A stretch of 64,000 nt of DNA from Deltaproteobacteria bacterium HGW-Deltaproteobacteria-19 (GCA_002841865.1 PHBD01000032.1:1-64000); one strand, 5' to 3'; counted from the first letter of the stretch, positions 43,278-52,348 are shown. Numbers and translations are program-made. Notes: generated by a model not told the origin, from the sequence alone.

Positions 43278-43532
43278 ATGGTTGACCCGTCCAGAAAGCT
43301 CATCCTCCGCTGTCCCCGCCTGGGCGGGGAGGTAGACCTGACCTATTGTCTCGGGGAGTCTGCGGGGCGTCCCTGCATCCGGACCCTGCAGTGCTGGGAT
43401 GCGGTTCCACCGGTTCGGAAGCTCCTGATGGAACGCCTGCCGGAGGAGGAGATCCGGCGTCTGCTGGACCCGACGCCGCGGGATCGAATGTCGATTATCC
43501 TGGATGCGGCGGATCGAGGAAAGGGACGCTGA
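43278..43532 (+). CDS. Small cysteine-containing hypothetical protein
   Basis: 84 residues from ATG 43278, preceded by AGAGGAAAC. Four cysteines (LRCPRLGGEVDLTYC, then GRPCIRTLQC) could form a metal site. The rest is helical and charged (LLMERLPEEEIRRLL). It ends 16 bases before rarA and is probably co-transcribed. Family not recognised. Confidence 0.65.
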   Translation: MVDPSRKLILRCPRLGGEVDLTYCLGESAGRPCIRTLQCWDAVPPVRKLLMERLPEEEIRRLLDPTPRDRMSIILDAADRGKGR

Positions 43533-43548
43533 CGGTCAGGCGGGCTGA

Positions 43549-44907
43549 ATGATGGATCTTTTCGAAAGGGATGAAACCGGAATTTCCGGCCGCCCCCTGG
43601 CAGAGCGGATGAGGCCTCATACCCTGGAGCAGTACTTCGGCCAGGAGCATGTCATCGGGCCGGATACGCTTCTGAGACGGGCCATCGGTCAGGATCGCCT
43701 GTTTTCCATGATCCTCTGGGGCCCTCCCGGCTCCGGAAAGACCACCCTCGCCCGGATCCTGGCCGGGGAGACAAAATCCCATTTTATCAGCTTTTCCGCC
43801 GTGCTGTCGGGCGTGAAGGAGATCCGCGCGGTTATCGAGGAAGCGCGACGCATGAGGCAGCTCGGTCGGCAGACCATCCTTTTTGTTGACGAGATCCATC
43901 GGTTCAACAAAGCCCAGCAGGATGCGTTTCTCCCCCATGTGGAAAGCGGTCTGATCACCCTGGTCGGAGCGACGACGGAGAACCCGTCCTTCGAGGTCAT
44001 TGCCCCCCTCCTTTCCCGTTGCCGGGTCCTGGTTCTAAAGCCCCTCTTGGAAGGAAGCCTTGTCCGTCTCCTCCGGCGGGCCATCGATGATCCGGACCAG
44101 GGACTCGGGAGCATGAACCTGCAGATTGAGGACAGCGCCCTGGAGATCCTCGCCCGTTTCGCCGATGGGGATGCCCGGGCGGCCCTGAACGGCCTGGAAG
44201 CGGTGGCGGCCTTTCTCTCCTCCGAGGAGGGCGGCGACGGCGAAGCGGTCACGCCCGAACGGATCGGGCAAATCCTCCAGCGGAAGTCTCTCCTGTACGA
44301 CAAGGAGGGAGAGGAGCATTACAATCTCATCTCGGCCCTCCACAAGAGCCTTCGGGACAGCGACCCTGACGCCTCTCTCTATTGGCTGGCGCGGATGCTG
44401 GCGGCGGGCGAGGACCCTCTTTACGTAGCCCGGCGAATGATCCGCTTCGCTTCGGAAGACATCGGCAATGCCGATCCCCGGGCTTTATCCCTGGCGATTG
44501 ATGCCCTGCAGGCATACCATTTTCTGGGTTCCCCCGAGGGTGAACTGGTCCTGGCCCAAGCGGTCCTCTATCTGGCCACAGCCCCCAAGAGCAACGCCGC
44601 TTACATCGCCTTCGGGAGGATTCAGGCGGAAATTCGAAGAACGGGAAGCCTCCCGGTGCCCCTGCACATTCGAAACGCCCCCACCCGGCTCATGAAGGAT
44701 CTGGGGTATGGAGACGGATATCAGTATGCCCATGATTATGAAGATGCAGTGGTATTTCAGGAGCATCTGCCGGAAGAGCTTCAGGGGAAGCGTTTCTATA
44801 ACCCGACGGACCGGGGGTATGAAAAGATGATCGGGGAGAGGCTGGCCTGGTGGCGGAAACGGCTGCAGGAAGAGAAGGGCAGGCACAAAAAGGAAGAGGA
44901 GGCCTGA
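43549..44907 (+). CDS. rarA: Replication-associated recombination protein RarA (AAA+ ATPase)
   Basis: 452 residues. RarA/MgsA acts at stalled replication forks. AAA+ motifs are complete: LEQYFGQEHVIG near the N-terminus, WGPPGSGKTTLARILA (Walker A), ILFVDEIHRFNKAQQDAFLP (Walker B) and GATTENPSFEVIAPLLSRC (sensor 1 and arginine finger). The C-terminal half has the tetramerisation domain with HYNLISALHKSLRDSDPDA and KRFYNPTDRGYE. The stop codon lies in the loop of the following hairpin. Confidence 0.95.
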   Translation: MMDLFERDETGISGRPLAERMRPHTLEQYFGQEHVIGPDTLLRRAIGQDRLFSMILWGPPGSGKTTLARILAGETKSHFISFSAVLSGVKEIRAVIEEARRMRQLGRQTILFVDEIHRFNKAQQDAFLPHVESGLITLVGATTENPSFEVIAPLLSRCRVLVLKPLLEGSLVRLLRRAIDDPDQGLGSMNLQIEDSALEILARFADGDARAALNGLEAVAAFLSSEEGGDGEAVTPERIGQILQRKSLLYDKEGEEHYNLISALHKSLRDSDPDASLYWLARMLAAGEDPLYVARRMIRFASEDIGNADPRALSLAIDALQAYHFLGSPEGELVLAQAVLYLATAPKSNAAYIAFGRIQAEIRRTGSLPVPLHIRNAPTRLMKDLGYGDGYQYAHDYEDAVVFQEHLPEELQGKRFYNPTDRGYEKMIGERLAWWRKRLQEEKGRHKKEEEA

Positions 44908-44921
44908 TGGCCTCCTCTTCC
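44892..44921 (+). terminator. Hairpin overlapping the end of rarA
   Basis: A perfect 13-bp stem (44892-44904 with 44909-44921) whose 4-base loop contains the first bases of the rarA stop region. The sequence after it is only moderately T-rich. Between it and the kinase gene (44922-45328) lie an AT-rich stretch near 45150-45178 and the inverted repeats described separately. Confidence 0.6.
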
Positions 44922-45187
44922 GGTTGTCTTGTTGGATTGCTTTTTGAAACGCTTGCTTTGCTATCGGCCGACCCTGCCCGGTTGATCAGCCGTATTGTTT
45001 TGTTTGTTGCCCTTCTTTATTCAGGAATCGTGCCAAGGCGCATAAAATTGCATCATCATGATATTATTGCATTTGTTTTGAGTCGATCGGCCCGTAAAAA
45101 CATCCGCGGAAAACAAACCCTGTCCACCCCGCTATTCGCGCTCCAGTTTCGTTTTCTGAAATATATATAAAATTAAATGGTTAGCGA

Positions 45188-45226
45188 GGCGTGACAAAAA
45201 TTGTCACGCCATGACAAAAAATGTCT
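45188..45226. promoter_or_regulatory. Tandem inverted-repeat operator upstream of the two-component system
   Basis: A perfect repeat with 10-base arms and a 3-base centre (45188-45197 / 45201-45210, core TGACAAAAATTGTCA) is followed by a second, weaker copy (TGACAAAAAATGTCT, 45212-45226). The TGACA half-sites start 20 bases apart, about two helical turns, so they face the same side of the DNA. This suits a dimeric regulator, plausibly the NtrC-type regulator encoded downstream. Confidence 0.65.
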
Positions 45227-45235
45227 GCCTGCTGT

Positions 45236-45257
45236 CCCTTCCGATTTATCGGAAGGG
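45236..45257. repeat. Near-perfect 22-base palindrome before the sensor kinase
   Basis: CCCTTCCGAT and ATCGGAAGGG are separated by two T (arms 45236-45245 and 45248-45257). It is too tight for a full RNA stem but could form a 9-bp hairpin with a short loop, or serve as a protein site. A short T-run follows. It lies about 70 bases before the kinase start. Confidence 0.5.
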
Positions 45258-45328
45258 CTTTGGGCAGGATCTGGACTCCTGCTGATTTCCTGCCCGTCGT
45301 CGCGGTTGACTTTTCACGGGAAACTCCT

Positions 45329-47149
45329 ATGATGCGGAAAACTTCCAGAATATTTCCCGAGGAAAACGACACCGTGAAGAACCCTGGAAAAATTGTTTGG
45401 GAACACAACGCCGTCCAGGACCGCCGTTCGTTCCTGCCTCCCGTGGCCGGGCTGATTGTTTGCGGCGTTTTCATCGGTCTGATCCTGATCATGGGCCTGT
45501 TCACCCGCCAGAGCATCGATCGGACCCTGACACGGTTCATGGAGGAGCGTGCTCAGGGATTTGTCGGCGTCGTGGAGCGGCTTGCCCAGGAGAACATCGA
45601 CAACCTCAATCGGCTCGTGCAAGAACAGCGCCGTCAGGGGGGGCGGTTTACTCCGCTCTCGGAGTCGATGCTGGCTACCCAGCGCTCTTTCATGGCCTCC
45701 CTCGTCGAGATTGCCCGGGATGTGGATCGGGAATGGAAAGAGGGACGGTTGAGCAAAGCGTCTCTCGAAAAACTCGCTTCCGAACGGGGAGTCTGGCTCA
45801 TTGCCGCCCTGAATCGGGATGGCATGTCCGTTTTCTCGAGCCGGCTCCTGCCCGGGGATGCCGAACGGAACGATACGCAAGGATCCCGGCCCGTTACGCT
45901 GGAAGCCCTCAATCGCCTGTCGGAGAAGAAACGGATCTCTTTTATTGCCCTGCGGAGACCCGATGGAAGCGGGACAACCGTTATTGCCCTGGACGCTGAC
46001 ACAAACCGTTCTTTCGGCACGAAACTATCCGTGGAGCGGGCTCTCAGGGAACTGGGAAAGGGCCAGGGGCTTGTTTACCTTGTGGCGAAGGAACCGCAAG
46101 GTCGCCTGCTGGGGAGCCTGGGGAAGCAACCCGAGGCCTGGGCCGAGGGAGAGGTTCCGCTTTCCCAAATCCTTTCCGGCTCCCAGGCGATTACCAGTCG
46201 AAAGGTTACCTTTGAGGGAAAGCGGCTCTTCGACTTTACCACCCCGCTGAAACTGAACGGCCAGGTGGCGGGCTATGTCCGCGTGGGGCTCGATCGGGAC
46301 GCCGCTGACCAGATCCTGTCTGAAAACGAACGCCAGATTTTTATTTTTGCGGCCCTGGTCATGGTCATCATGCTTCTGTCAATGTGGTTTCTTTATCAGA
46401 GTCAGAACCGGCACATTACACGGATTGTCGAGATGGAGCGGCAACTGGAAAAGGCGGAGCGTCTCTCAGCCCTGGGAAAACTGGCGGCAGGCGTTGCCCA
46501 CGAGATTCGCAATCCCTTGAATGCCATCAGCATGGCCAGCCAGCGCCTGAAGCGGGAGCATGTCCCCGAGGAGGAGAGCAAGAAGGATGAATTCCAGGTC
46601 CTGACCGGCGTGATCCGGGATGAAATACGCCGTCTCAACGGAATTATCGAGGAGTTCCTCACCTTCTCCAGGAGCCGCCGGCTCGAACTTCACGATTATC
46701 CGGTATCGGAGGTTCTCCAGAAGATCGTCAACCTGATCCGGGTGGAGGCCGATGAGAAAGGAATCGCCATCGAGACCCGCTGGGGGGATCCGCCGGTCAT
46801 CGTTCCCATGGATGTGGACAAGCTCCAGCAGGCGCTCCTCAACTTCATCAAGAATGCCATGGAATCCATGGAAACCACCGGTACGCTGACTCTTGCGGTG
46901 GGCAGATCTTCCCGCGGCCGGGTGAACATCCGGGTGGCCGATACGGGATGCGGGATGACGGAAGAGCAGATCGAACAGATCTTCAATCCGGAATACACGA
47001 CCAAGGAAAAGGGGCTGGGATTGGGGCTTCCCCTGGCCCATGAGATCATCCGCGGGCACGGCGGAGAGATTCGCGTCATCAGCCGCCAGGGGGAAGGGAC
47101 CACGTTCGAAATTTATTTGCCGGCCGAGAGGGCCGGCTCCAAAGTGTGA
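45329..47149 (+). CDS. Membrane sensor histidine kinase (NtrB/ZraS-like)
   Basis: About 606 residues from ATG 45329; a GTG at 45374 with GAGG upstream is an alternative, and no start has an ideal site. A first membrane segment (VAGLIVCGVFIGLILIMGLF) precedes a roughly 270-residue periplasmic sensor region. A second segment (IFIFAALVMVIMLLSMWFLY) leads to the HisKA domain with LGKLAAGVAHEIRNPLNAIS (phospho-His) and an HATPase with NFIKNAMESM, ADTGCGMTEEQIEQIF and GLGLGLPLAHEII. The response regulator gene follows after 107 bases. Confidence 0.93.
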   Translation: MMRKTSRIFPEENDTVKNPGKIVWEHNAVQDRRSFLPPVAGLIVCGVFIGLILIMGLFTRQSIDRTLTRFMEERAQGFVGVVERLAQENIDNLNRLVQEQRRQGGRFTPLSESMLATQRSFMASLVEIARDVDREWKEGRLSKASLEKLASERGVWLIAALNRDGMSVFSSRLLPGDAERNDTQGSRPVTLEALNRLSEKKRISFIALRRPDGSGTTVIALDADTNRSFGTKLSVERALRELGKGQGLVYLVAKEPQGRLLGSLGKQPEAWAEGEVPLSQILSGSQAITSRKVTFEGKRLFDFTTPLKLNGQVAGYVRVGLDRDAADQILSENERQIFIFAALVMVIMLLSMWFLYQSQNRHITRIVEMERQLEKAERLSALGKLAAGVAHEIRNPLNAISMASQRLKREHVPEEESKKDEFQVLTGVIRDEIRRLNGIIEEFLTFSRSRRLELHDYPVSEVLQKIVNLIRVEADEKGIAIETRWGDPPVIVPMDVDKLQQALLNFIKNAMESMETTGTLTLAVGRSSRGRVNIRVADTGCGMTEEQIEQIFNPEYTTKEKGLGLGLPLAHEIIRGHGGEIRVISRQGEGTTFEIYLPAERAGSKV

Positions 47150-47256
47150 CAGGGCTGCTGAAAAGTGGCCGCCTGTAACGTTTCAGATTGTGGACAGATT
47201 GAATCTTTCCCCGATCTGACAAGCTGTACTCTATATCACGACCTAGAGGGACGGAA

Positions 47257-48621
47257 ATGAAGAACCTCAATATCCTGATCGTCGAAGACGGCCAGTCGCA
47301 GCGTCAGATGCTCCGTGATTTCCTGGACCGGGAGGGATACAGCGTAGCCGAGGCGGAAAACGGCGAGGCCGCCCTCTCCCAGGTGAAGAACCGTCATTTC
47401 GACCTGCTCCTCCTGGACTACAAGATGCCCGGCATGGACGGGATGCAGGTCCTCAAGGAGGTCAAGCGGATCAACCCCGAAATCGACGTCGTCATCGTCA
47501 CGGCTTTTGGAACCATCGAGACGGCGGTCGATGCCATGAAGGCAGGTGCCCTCGATTACATTACCAAGCCCATCGAGTTCGACGAGCTACTCCTACTGGT
47601 GGACCGGGTGGCGGAAAGACGGATCCTGATCCGGGAAAACGAGATGCTCCGCCAGGTACTCCAGCAAAAAGGGGTTACCTCGGATCAGATCATCTACTCG
47701 AGCACTGCCATGGGGGAACTCATCAACCTGGCCGGGCGAGTCGCCGCCAGCCGCGCCACCGTTCTCATCCAGGGAGAGAGCGGGACAGGGAAGGAACTGA
47801 TGGCTCGTCTGGTCCACCAGCTGAGTCCGCGGTCGGCAAAGCCGTTCATCGCCGTCAACTGCGGCGCCCTGCACGAAAATCTCCTGGAGAGCGAACTCTT
47901 CGGCCACGAGCGGGGAGCCTTCACCGGGGCTGTGGTTCGGCGCATCGGCCGGTTCGAGGAGGCCGACGGGGGGACCCTTTTCCTGGACGAGGTGGGGGAG
48001 CTTTCGCCGGCAGTTCAGGTGAAACTGCTCCGCTTTCTCCAGGAGAGGGAATTCCAGCGCCTGGGAGGAAACCAGATGCTTCGGTCGGATGTGCGGATCA
48101 TCAGCGCCACCAACCGTAACCTGGAAGTTCGCGTCCGGGAGGGTGCATTCCGGGAAGACCTGTTCTATCGCCTCAACGTGGTCGTGATGTCCGTTCCGCC
48201 GCTCCGCGACAGGAAGGATGACATTCCCGTCCTCGTGCAGCATTTCCTGTCCCACTTCGGATCCGAGAACGGAAAGGAGATCGAGGGATTAAGCCGGGAG
48301 GCCCAGGATCTGCTCATGAAATACGACTACCCGGGGAATGTCCGGGAACTGGAAAACATCTTGGAGCGGGCTGTCGTGATCGCCAGGAACTCGCTGATCA
48401 TGGCGGAAGACCTTCCCTTCCGCGATGACTGGACCGAGACCGATGAGGATGGCGCAGGAGGGGAGGGACCCCTCAAGAACGCCGTGGAGGACTTGGAGAA
48501 GCGGTTGATCCTGGAGGCTATGGAAAAGGCGGGGGGCCAGCATCTCAAGGCGGCGGAAATCCTTGGGCTGAACAAGCGGATGCTTCGGTACAAGCTGAAG
48601 AAATACGGAATCCGTGGCTGA
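47257..48621 (+). CDS. NtrC-family response regulator
   Basis: 454 residues. Receiver domain 1-120 with phospho-acceptor Asp in LLLLDYKMPGMDGMQVL and TAFGTIETAVDAMKAGALDY. The AAA+ domain has GESGTGKELMARLVHQ (Walker A), GHERGAFTGAVVRRIGRFEE (sigma-54 contact loop) and LFLDEVGELS (Walker B). A Fis-type helix-turn-helix lies at the C-terminus (KAAEILGLNKRMLRYKLKK). It activates sigma-54 promoters after phosphorylation by the upstream kinase. Targets are unknown; the tandem repeats at 45188-45226 suggest self-regulation. Confidence 0.96.
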   Translation: MKNLNILIVEDGQSQRQMLRDFLDREGYSVAEAENGEAALSQVKNRHFDLLLLDYKMPGMDGMQVLKEVKRINPEIDVVIVTAFGTIETAVDAMKAGALDYITKPIEFDELLLLVDRVAERRILIRENEMLRQVLQQKGVTSDQIIYSSTAMGELINLAGRVAASRATVLIQGESGTGKELMARLVHQLSPRSAKPFIAVNCGALHENLLESELFGHERGAFTGAVVRRIGRFEEADGGTLFLDEVGELSPAVQVKLLRFLQEREFQRLGGNQMLRSDVRIISATNRNLEVRVREGAFREDLFYRLNVVVMSVPPLRDRKDDIPVLVQHFLSHFGSENGKEIEGLSREAQDLLMKYDYPGNVRELENILERAVVIARNSLIMAEDLPFRDDWTETDEDGAGGEGPLKNAVEDLEKRLILEAMEKAGGQHLKAAEILGLNKRMLRYKLKKYGIRG

Positions 48622-48630
48622 CGTGGAGGA

Positions 48631-48954
48631 ATGCGGATGGAGGTGTTTATCCAGGTGATCACGACGGTGGAAACCCGTGAAGATGCAGAGCGGATCGCCA
48701 AGGCCATGGTGGAAAGCCGCCTCGCCGCCTGCGCCCAAGTGGCCGGGCCGATAACGAGCACCTATTGGTGGAAAGGGCGGATTGAGGAAGCGACGGAATG
48801 GCAGTGCCTCCTGAAGACGCGGGAGGACCGGTTCGAGGTGCTGGAACGGGCCATCCGGAAGATTCATCCCTACGAAGTCCCGGAAATCATTTCAATGCCT
48901 CTGGCTCAGGTGAGTCACGCCTACCGCGAGTGGCTCCGGCAGGAACTCAATTGA
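48631..48954 (+). CDS. cutA: Divalent-cation tolerance protein CutA
   Basis: 107 residues, a typical CutA1 trimer subunit. Motifs are FIQVITTVETREDAERIAKA, VESRLAACAQVAGPITSTYW, WKGRIEEATEWQCLLKT and IHPYEVPEIISMPL. A second ATG at 48637 sits at better distance from GGAGG and may be the true start. Physiological role is unclear for the family. It follows the response regulator by 9 bases. Confidence 0.95.
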   Translation: MRMEVFIQVITTVETREDAERIAKAMVESRLAACAQVAGPITSTYWWKGRIEEATEWQCLLKTREDRFEVLERAIRKIHPYEVPEIISMPLAQVSHAYREWLRQELN

Positions 48955-48962
48955 GAAACAGG

Positions 48963-49607
48963 TCAGATTTTTTGCTTCTTGACGGCCCGGGCATAGAGAG
49001 CCGGGGTCCGTAAACCGATGACACGAATTTCCTGAACCGCAAGGGAGGCTTCTTCAAGCAGCTCTCTGAGCCGGGACGGGGTGAAGAGAATCAGGCCCTC
49101 AGGGGGGGGTGGGCCGAACATTCTGTAATATCGGAGCGCCATCCAGAATGCCTCCCAGGGGGACATGCCGAAATTCGTGTAGGAAAGAGCGAGAACCAGA
49201 CCGTTTTGCCGGACCACCCGGCCTGCTTCCCGAAGGGCTCGCAACGGGTTGGGGAGGGTGTGCAGGACGTTGGCCATGACGACTGTATCGAACTGTTCGT
49301 CAGGGAAGGGGAGATCCGAGCAATCTGCTTCCTGCAACCGGACGTTCGGGAATCGCCCGAGCCGGATCATGGCTGTTTCCAGCATTTCTGCGGACAGGTC
49401 CGTCGCCAGCACCTGTGACGAGTGCTCCGCGAGGATCCGGGTGAAATACCCCGACCCGCATCCGCACTCAAGAACCTTCTGCAGCGGTTCCTCGCGGAGC
49501 AGTTCATCCGCCAGCCCCTCCCGGATGTCCCTTCCCACGACATATTCCGTGGCTCGGTCGTAGCGGCTGGCGAATCGGCCCCAGTAGGTGCCTTTCCTCG
49601 CGTGCAT
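48963..49607 (-). CDS. SAM-dependent methyltransferase (class I)
   Basis: 214 residues. Motif I is VLECGCGSGYFTRILAE, with the acidic end of strand 2 in VLATDLSAEMLETA, ADCSDLPFPDEQFDTVVMAN (motifs II-III), and LREAGRVVRQNGLVLAL. This is the ubiE/Methyltransf_11 pattern of small-molecule methyltransferases. Substrate cannot be told. GGAG lies 12 bases before the ATG. It converges with cutA, 8 bases apart. Confidence 0.85.
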   Translation of the reverse strand: MHARKGTYWGRFASRYDRATEYVVGRDIREGLADELLREEPLQKVLECGCGSGYFTRILAEHSSQVLATDLSAEMLETAMIRLGRFPNVRLQEADCSDLPFPDEQFDTVVMANVLHTLPNPLRALREAGRVVRQNGLVLALSYTNFGMSPWEAFWMALRYYRMFGPPPPEGLILFTPSRLRELLEEASLAVQEIRVIGLRTPALYARAVKKQKI

Positions 49608-49863
49608 GGCGGGCTTCTCCTTCGACGTTTCGTGTCGCCGATCTGAATCGGATGGAAAGTGAAAGGTGTCAGCCGGCTCGTTCCTGCCGTTTCAAGGTAA
49701 CACGATCAAATGGAGAAGTCCATGATACGGCAGGCATAATGACCCCGGGGAGGAGCTTCTCTTTTTCCTGTCGGGTCTTTCCCTTTTCTGGTATATGCCT
49801 CACACCGCTTCCAGATGAGTGAACAGAATTCCGGCCTCTGTGCCGAAGAACGGAGGAATGTTT

Positions 49864-50394
49864 ATGAAACGATGGTTGGTTCTTTTCCTGGTATGCATCT
49901 CCTGGATTCTCGTCCCCATTGCCATGGCGGCACAGGCTGCCCCCGTCCGGATCGGCATCATCGACACCCAGAAAATCATCAAGGATTCCAAAGCGGCCAA
50001 GGATGCCCGGGCTGTCTTTCAGAAGGAACAGGTAAAGAGGCAGGCTGCCTATGCCGCGCGAGAGAAAGAGGTCGTGAAGCTCCAGGAGGAGTTGAAGAAT
50101 CTCGATGCCACAGCACCGGCGGAACTCCGGAAAACGAAAACAGACAAGTTCAATCTCGAAGCCAAGGAATTGAAGCGGTTCAAGGACGATCTCGAAGAGG
50201 AACTCCGGCGAAAGGAAATCGAACTGACAACGAAAGTCATCCAGGATCTGAACCGCATTCTGGCGGATTTCCGAAAAAAGGAAAAGCTGACGGTGATTAT
50301 CTACAAATCCTCTGCTGCAGCCTATGACGAGGCCCTGGACATCACGGACCGGATCATAAAAATATACGACAGCCAAACGGGAAAGAAACCGTAG
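49864..50394 (+). CDS. OmpH/Skp-like periplasmic chaperone
   Basis: 176 residues from ATG 49864 (GGAGG 7 bases upstream). A signal peptide (KRWLVLFLVCISWILVPIAM, cleavage after AQA) is followed by APVRIGIIDTQKIIKDSKAA, the Skp N-terminal strand. A long charged coiled coil (about 50-140) leads to the C-terminal return strand (EKLTVIIYKSSAAAYDEALD) and DITDRIIKIYD. Skp escorts unfolded outer-membrane proteins through the periplasm. It stands alone, without the usual bamA or lpxD neighbours. Confidence 0.88.
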   Translation: MKRWLVLFLVCISWILVPIAMAAQAAPVRIGIIDTQKIIKDSKAAKDARAVFQKEQVKRQAAYAAREKEVVKLQEELKNLDATAPAELRKTKTDKFNLEAKELKRFKDDLEEELRRKEIELTTKVIQDLNRILADFRKKEKLTVIIYKSSAAAYDEALDITDRIIKIYDSQTGKKP

Positions 50395-50414
50395 CGGATT
50401 CCGGAGATATCCTG

Positions 50415-50696
50415 TTACAGCTTGTCCGTCCGGCTTCTCCCTTCCTGCCGCTCCCGGATGTGATGGTCCAGGATGGGCTGAAGGATCGAGAGGAACAGGT
50501 CCACGTCTTTACGGGCTGACTCAATCTGCCCGGGGGCCATCCGGTCCCCGAACATCTCGTGGAAATTCTCCACGATCTGTTCGAATTCTTCCTGGGCGGC
50601 CACCGATTCGCCGATATCGGTACTCATCATGCAAACCTGCAGGCAGAGCGCGGATATCTTCATCTGGGCAAGAGCTTCATACGGGTCCATGCTCAT
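50415..50696 (-). CDS. Small hypothetical protein
   Basis: 93 residues, mostly helical, with three cysteines or sulfur-rich positions in ALCLQVCMMSTDIG and a C-terminal LFLSILQPILDHHIRER helix. No signal peptide and no recognised family. GGAGGAATTCCC precedes the start on the minus strand. It lies between convergent skp and a methyltransferase gene. Confidence 0.6.
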   Translation of the reverse strand: MSMDPYEALAQMKISALCLQVCMMSTDIGESVAAQEEFEQIVENFHEMFGDRMAPGQIESARKDVDLFLSILQPILDHHIRERQEGRSRTDKL

Positions 50697-50774
50697 GGTA
50701 TGGGAATTCCTCCTGGATTCGCCGCCGCGTTCAAATCGGCGGTTCGGATGGGTGCATTGCTTACCAGAAAAGTT

Positions 50775-51554
50775 TCAGTCTGACAAACCGCCGCCTTTTC
50801 GAATGAAAAAATATCCATGGTTCTCATCCTTGCCGTCAAGGTCCCGGGACGCCTCCAGGACATACAGCCCGGCGTCGTCAAGGAGATTGCGGAAGACCTG
50901 GAAAGGAAAGGAAGTCATGGTGATCACCTGGGCGGCGTACGATCCTTCTCCTTCCTTCGTCCGGTACCGGTCCGAGCCATCGGAGTATCGAATTTGCAAA
51001 AAGGCCAAGGCGCCATCCCGGAGCAGCGTTTCCATGACCTGAAGAACCCGCATGGTATAGGCCCGGGAGGGAAAGTGCTGGAAGACGGCGATAGAGAGGA
51101 TGAAATCCACGGAGCCCGCCGGGACGGATTTAAGCACAGACTCCGGATGTTCCGCGGCGATCGGTGCGTCCCTGAAATTCCGATGCCCCAGCCGATTCAT
51201 CTGCCGGCTGCATTCCCGGAGCGTGGCGCCGGAGATATCGACACCGTAAACGCGGGAAAAGCGCTCGCAGAGAATCCGGGTCAGGGCGCCGCCGCCGCAT
51301 CCCCATTCGAGGGCCTGGGCTTCCCTCGGGGGGGATGCATGCCGGCGGAAACGGTCTTCCAGAAGGCGCTTGTGGAACTCTCCGTGTTCCATCCAACGCT
51401 CCCGTTCCCAGCGTCCGGAGCCGCACCAGTGGGACTGGTCCCGGATTCGGTCGTCATCGGCGCTCATCCGCCAGTAATGACCCGCTTCACGGTCCGGATC
51501 ATCGGACTCTGCCGTGCATGCCCGGCGGAGAGCCCGTTTCAGCCATGGTATCAT
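50775..51554 (-). CDS. SAM-dependent methyltransferase (class I)
   Basis: 259 residues. Motif I reads ALEWGCGGGALTRILCERF, with the second strand in VYGVDISGATLRECSRQMN and motif III-like GSVDFILSIAVFQHFPSRAY. An N-terminal extension of about 75 residues (HYWRMSADDDRIRDQSHWCG) precedes the fold. The layout resembles methyltransferases of glycan or lipid modification, but the substrate is not readable. It is not a close copy of the methyltransferase at 48963-49607. Confidence 0.8.
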   Translation of the reverse strand: MIPWLKRALRRACTAESDDPDREAGHYWRMSADDDRIRDQSHWCGSGRWERERWMEHGEFHKRLLEDRFRRHASPPREAQALEWGCGGGALTRILCERFSRVYGVDISGATLRECSRQMNRLGHRNFRDAPIAAEHPESVLKSVPAGSVDFILSIAVFQHFPSRAYTMRVLQVMETLLRDGALAFLQIRYSDGSDRYRTKEGEGSYAAQVITMTSFPFQVFRNLLDDAGLYVLEASRDLDGKDENHGYFFIRKGGGLSD

Positions 51555-51676
51555 GTCACCCCCTCTTTCCCGTCATGAGGCTGTAACCGATTCACGCCGG
51601 TTTCGCAACGGGTTCCGTGCAAAGTCGCCGCTGGACCGCTGGCGGACCTGGGACAGGCCGGTTTAGGCATTGTTCC

Positions 51677-51706
51677 TTGACGGCCGCAGCCGGGGAATCG
51701 TAAGAT
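51677..51706 (+). promoter_or_regulatory. Possible promoter of the coiled-coil/protease operon
   Basis: TTGACG (51677-51682), 18-base spacer, TAAGAT (51701-51706), about 150 bases before the first coiled-coil gene. The remainder of the 303-base gap 51555-51857 shows no other signal. Confidence 0.4.
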
Positions 51707-51857
51707 GGCCCTTAATGGCGCTCCCAATCCTGTACGATGGAGATATGGCCCCTTGGGCAACTTGAATGCTTCGCTCCGGCTGAATGCCCCGCTCGGTGAT
51801 CAAGGGCGGGACAGCCGGGGATGGGATGTGCGGACCGAAAGGAAACGGGGTTGAACG

Positions 51858-52112
51858 ATGATCGATGCACTCAAGGGCGAACTGGAAATGACGTACGAGG
51901 AAGTCGTGGACGTCCTGTCGCGGCGTCTGGAATCGGTCTGGGATATCCTGAAGGAGCTGCAGAAGGAATCGAACTCTCTGCGGGAAAAAATCGAGGCGAT
52001 CAAAGCGGCTGTCGGCGACCTGAGACAGTCAACCGTTCTGAGCTCTCTCGATGATGTTGAAAAGGCCCAATTCGAGACGCACTTGAGGAAAGTGGAAGAC
52101 TTGCTTGCTTGA
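51858..52112 (+). CDS. Small coiled-coil protein
   Basis: 84 residues, almost entirely heptad-patterned helix (SRRLESVWDILKELQKESNS, LREKIEAIKAAVGDLRQ). No signal peptide or membrane segment. The next gene encodes a similar coiled coil (ESISEMAEKLAERIDDIREA), and both contain an AVxDLxQ step, suggesting a distant duplication. Function unknown. First gene of a likely three-gene operon ending in an exported protease-like protein. Confidence 0.6.
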   Translation: MIDALKGELEMTYEEVVDVLSRRLESVWDILKELQKESNSLREKIEAIKAAVGDLRQSTVLSSLDDVEKAQFETHLRKVEDLLA

Positions 52113-52144
52113 ACCGGGATGGTTGGAGCCGGGGAGGCTGTTCC

Positions 52145-52348
52145 ATGATCGAGCGGCTGCAGACTCAGATCGAGTCCATTTCGGAAATGGCGGAGAAGCT
52201 GGCGGAGCGCATCGATGATATTCGGGAGGCAGTTGAGGATTTGAAGCAGATGATGTATTCCCTCAAACCGGACGACGACCAGACAGAAGAAATGGAAGAG
52301 GTTTTCGACCGGATCGAGACCCTTCTTTCCGGGACGGATCCCGAATGA
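52145..52348 (+). CDS. Small coiled-coil protein, possible paralogue of the previous gene
   Basis: 67 residues from ATG 52145 (GGGGAGG 8 bases upstream); an in-frame TTG at 52109 overlapping the preceding stop is an alternative. The product is a single amphipathic coiled coil with an acidic C-terminus. The stop overlaps the next start (ATGATGG), indicating coupled translation. Confidence 0.6.
   Translation: MIERLQTQIESISEMAEKLAERIDDIREAVEDLKQMMYSLKPDDDQTEEMEEVFDRIETLLSGTDPE

Noticed and set aside
44907-45170. An 87-codon frame starting at the rarA stop with a strong ribosome site
   Set aside because: Codon usage is AT-rich at third positions unlike its neighbours, the start lies in a terminator-like stem, and the C-terminal half has no protein-like pattern.
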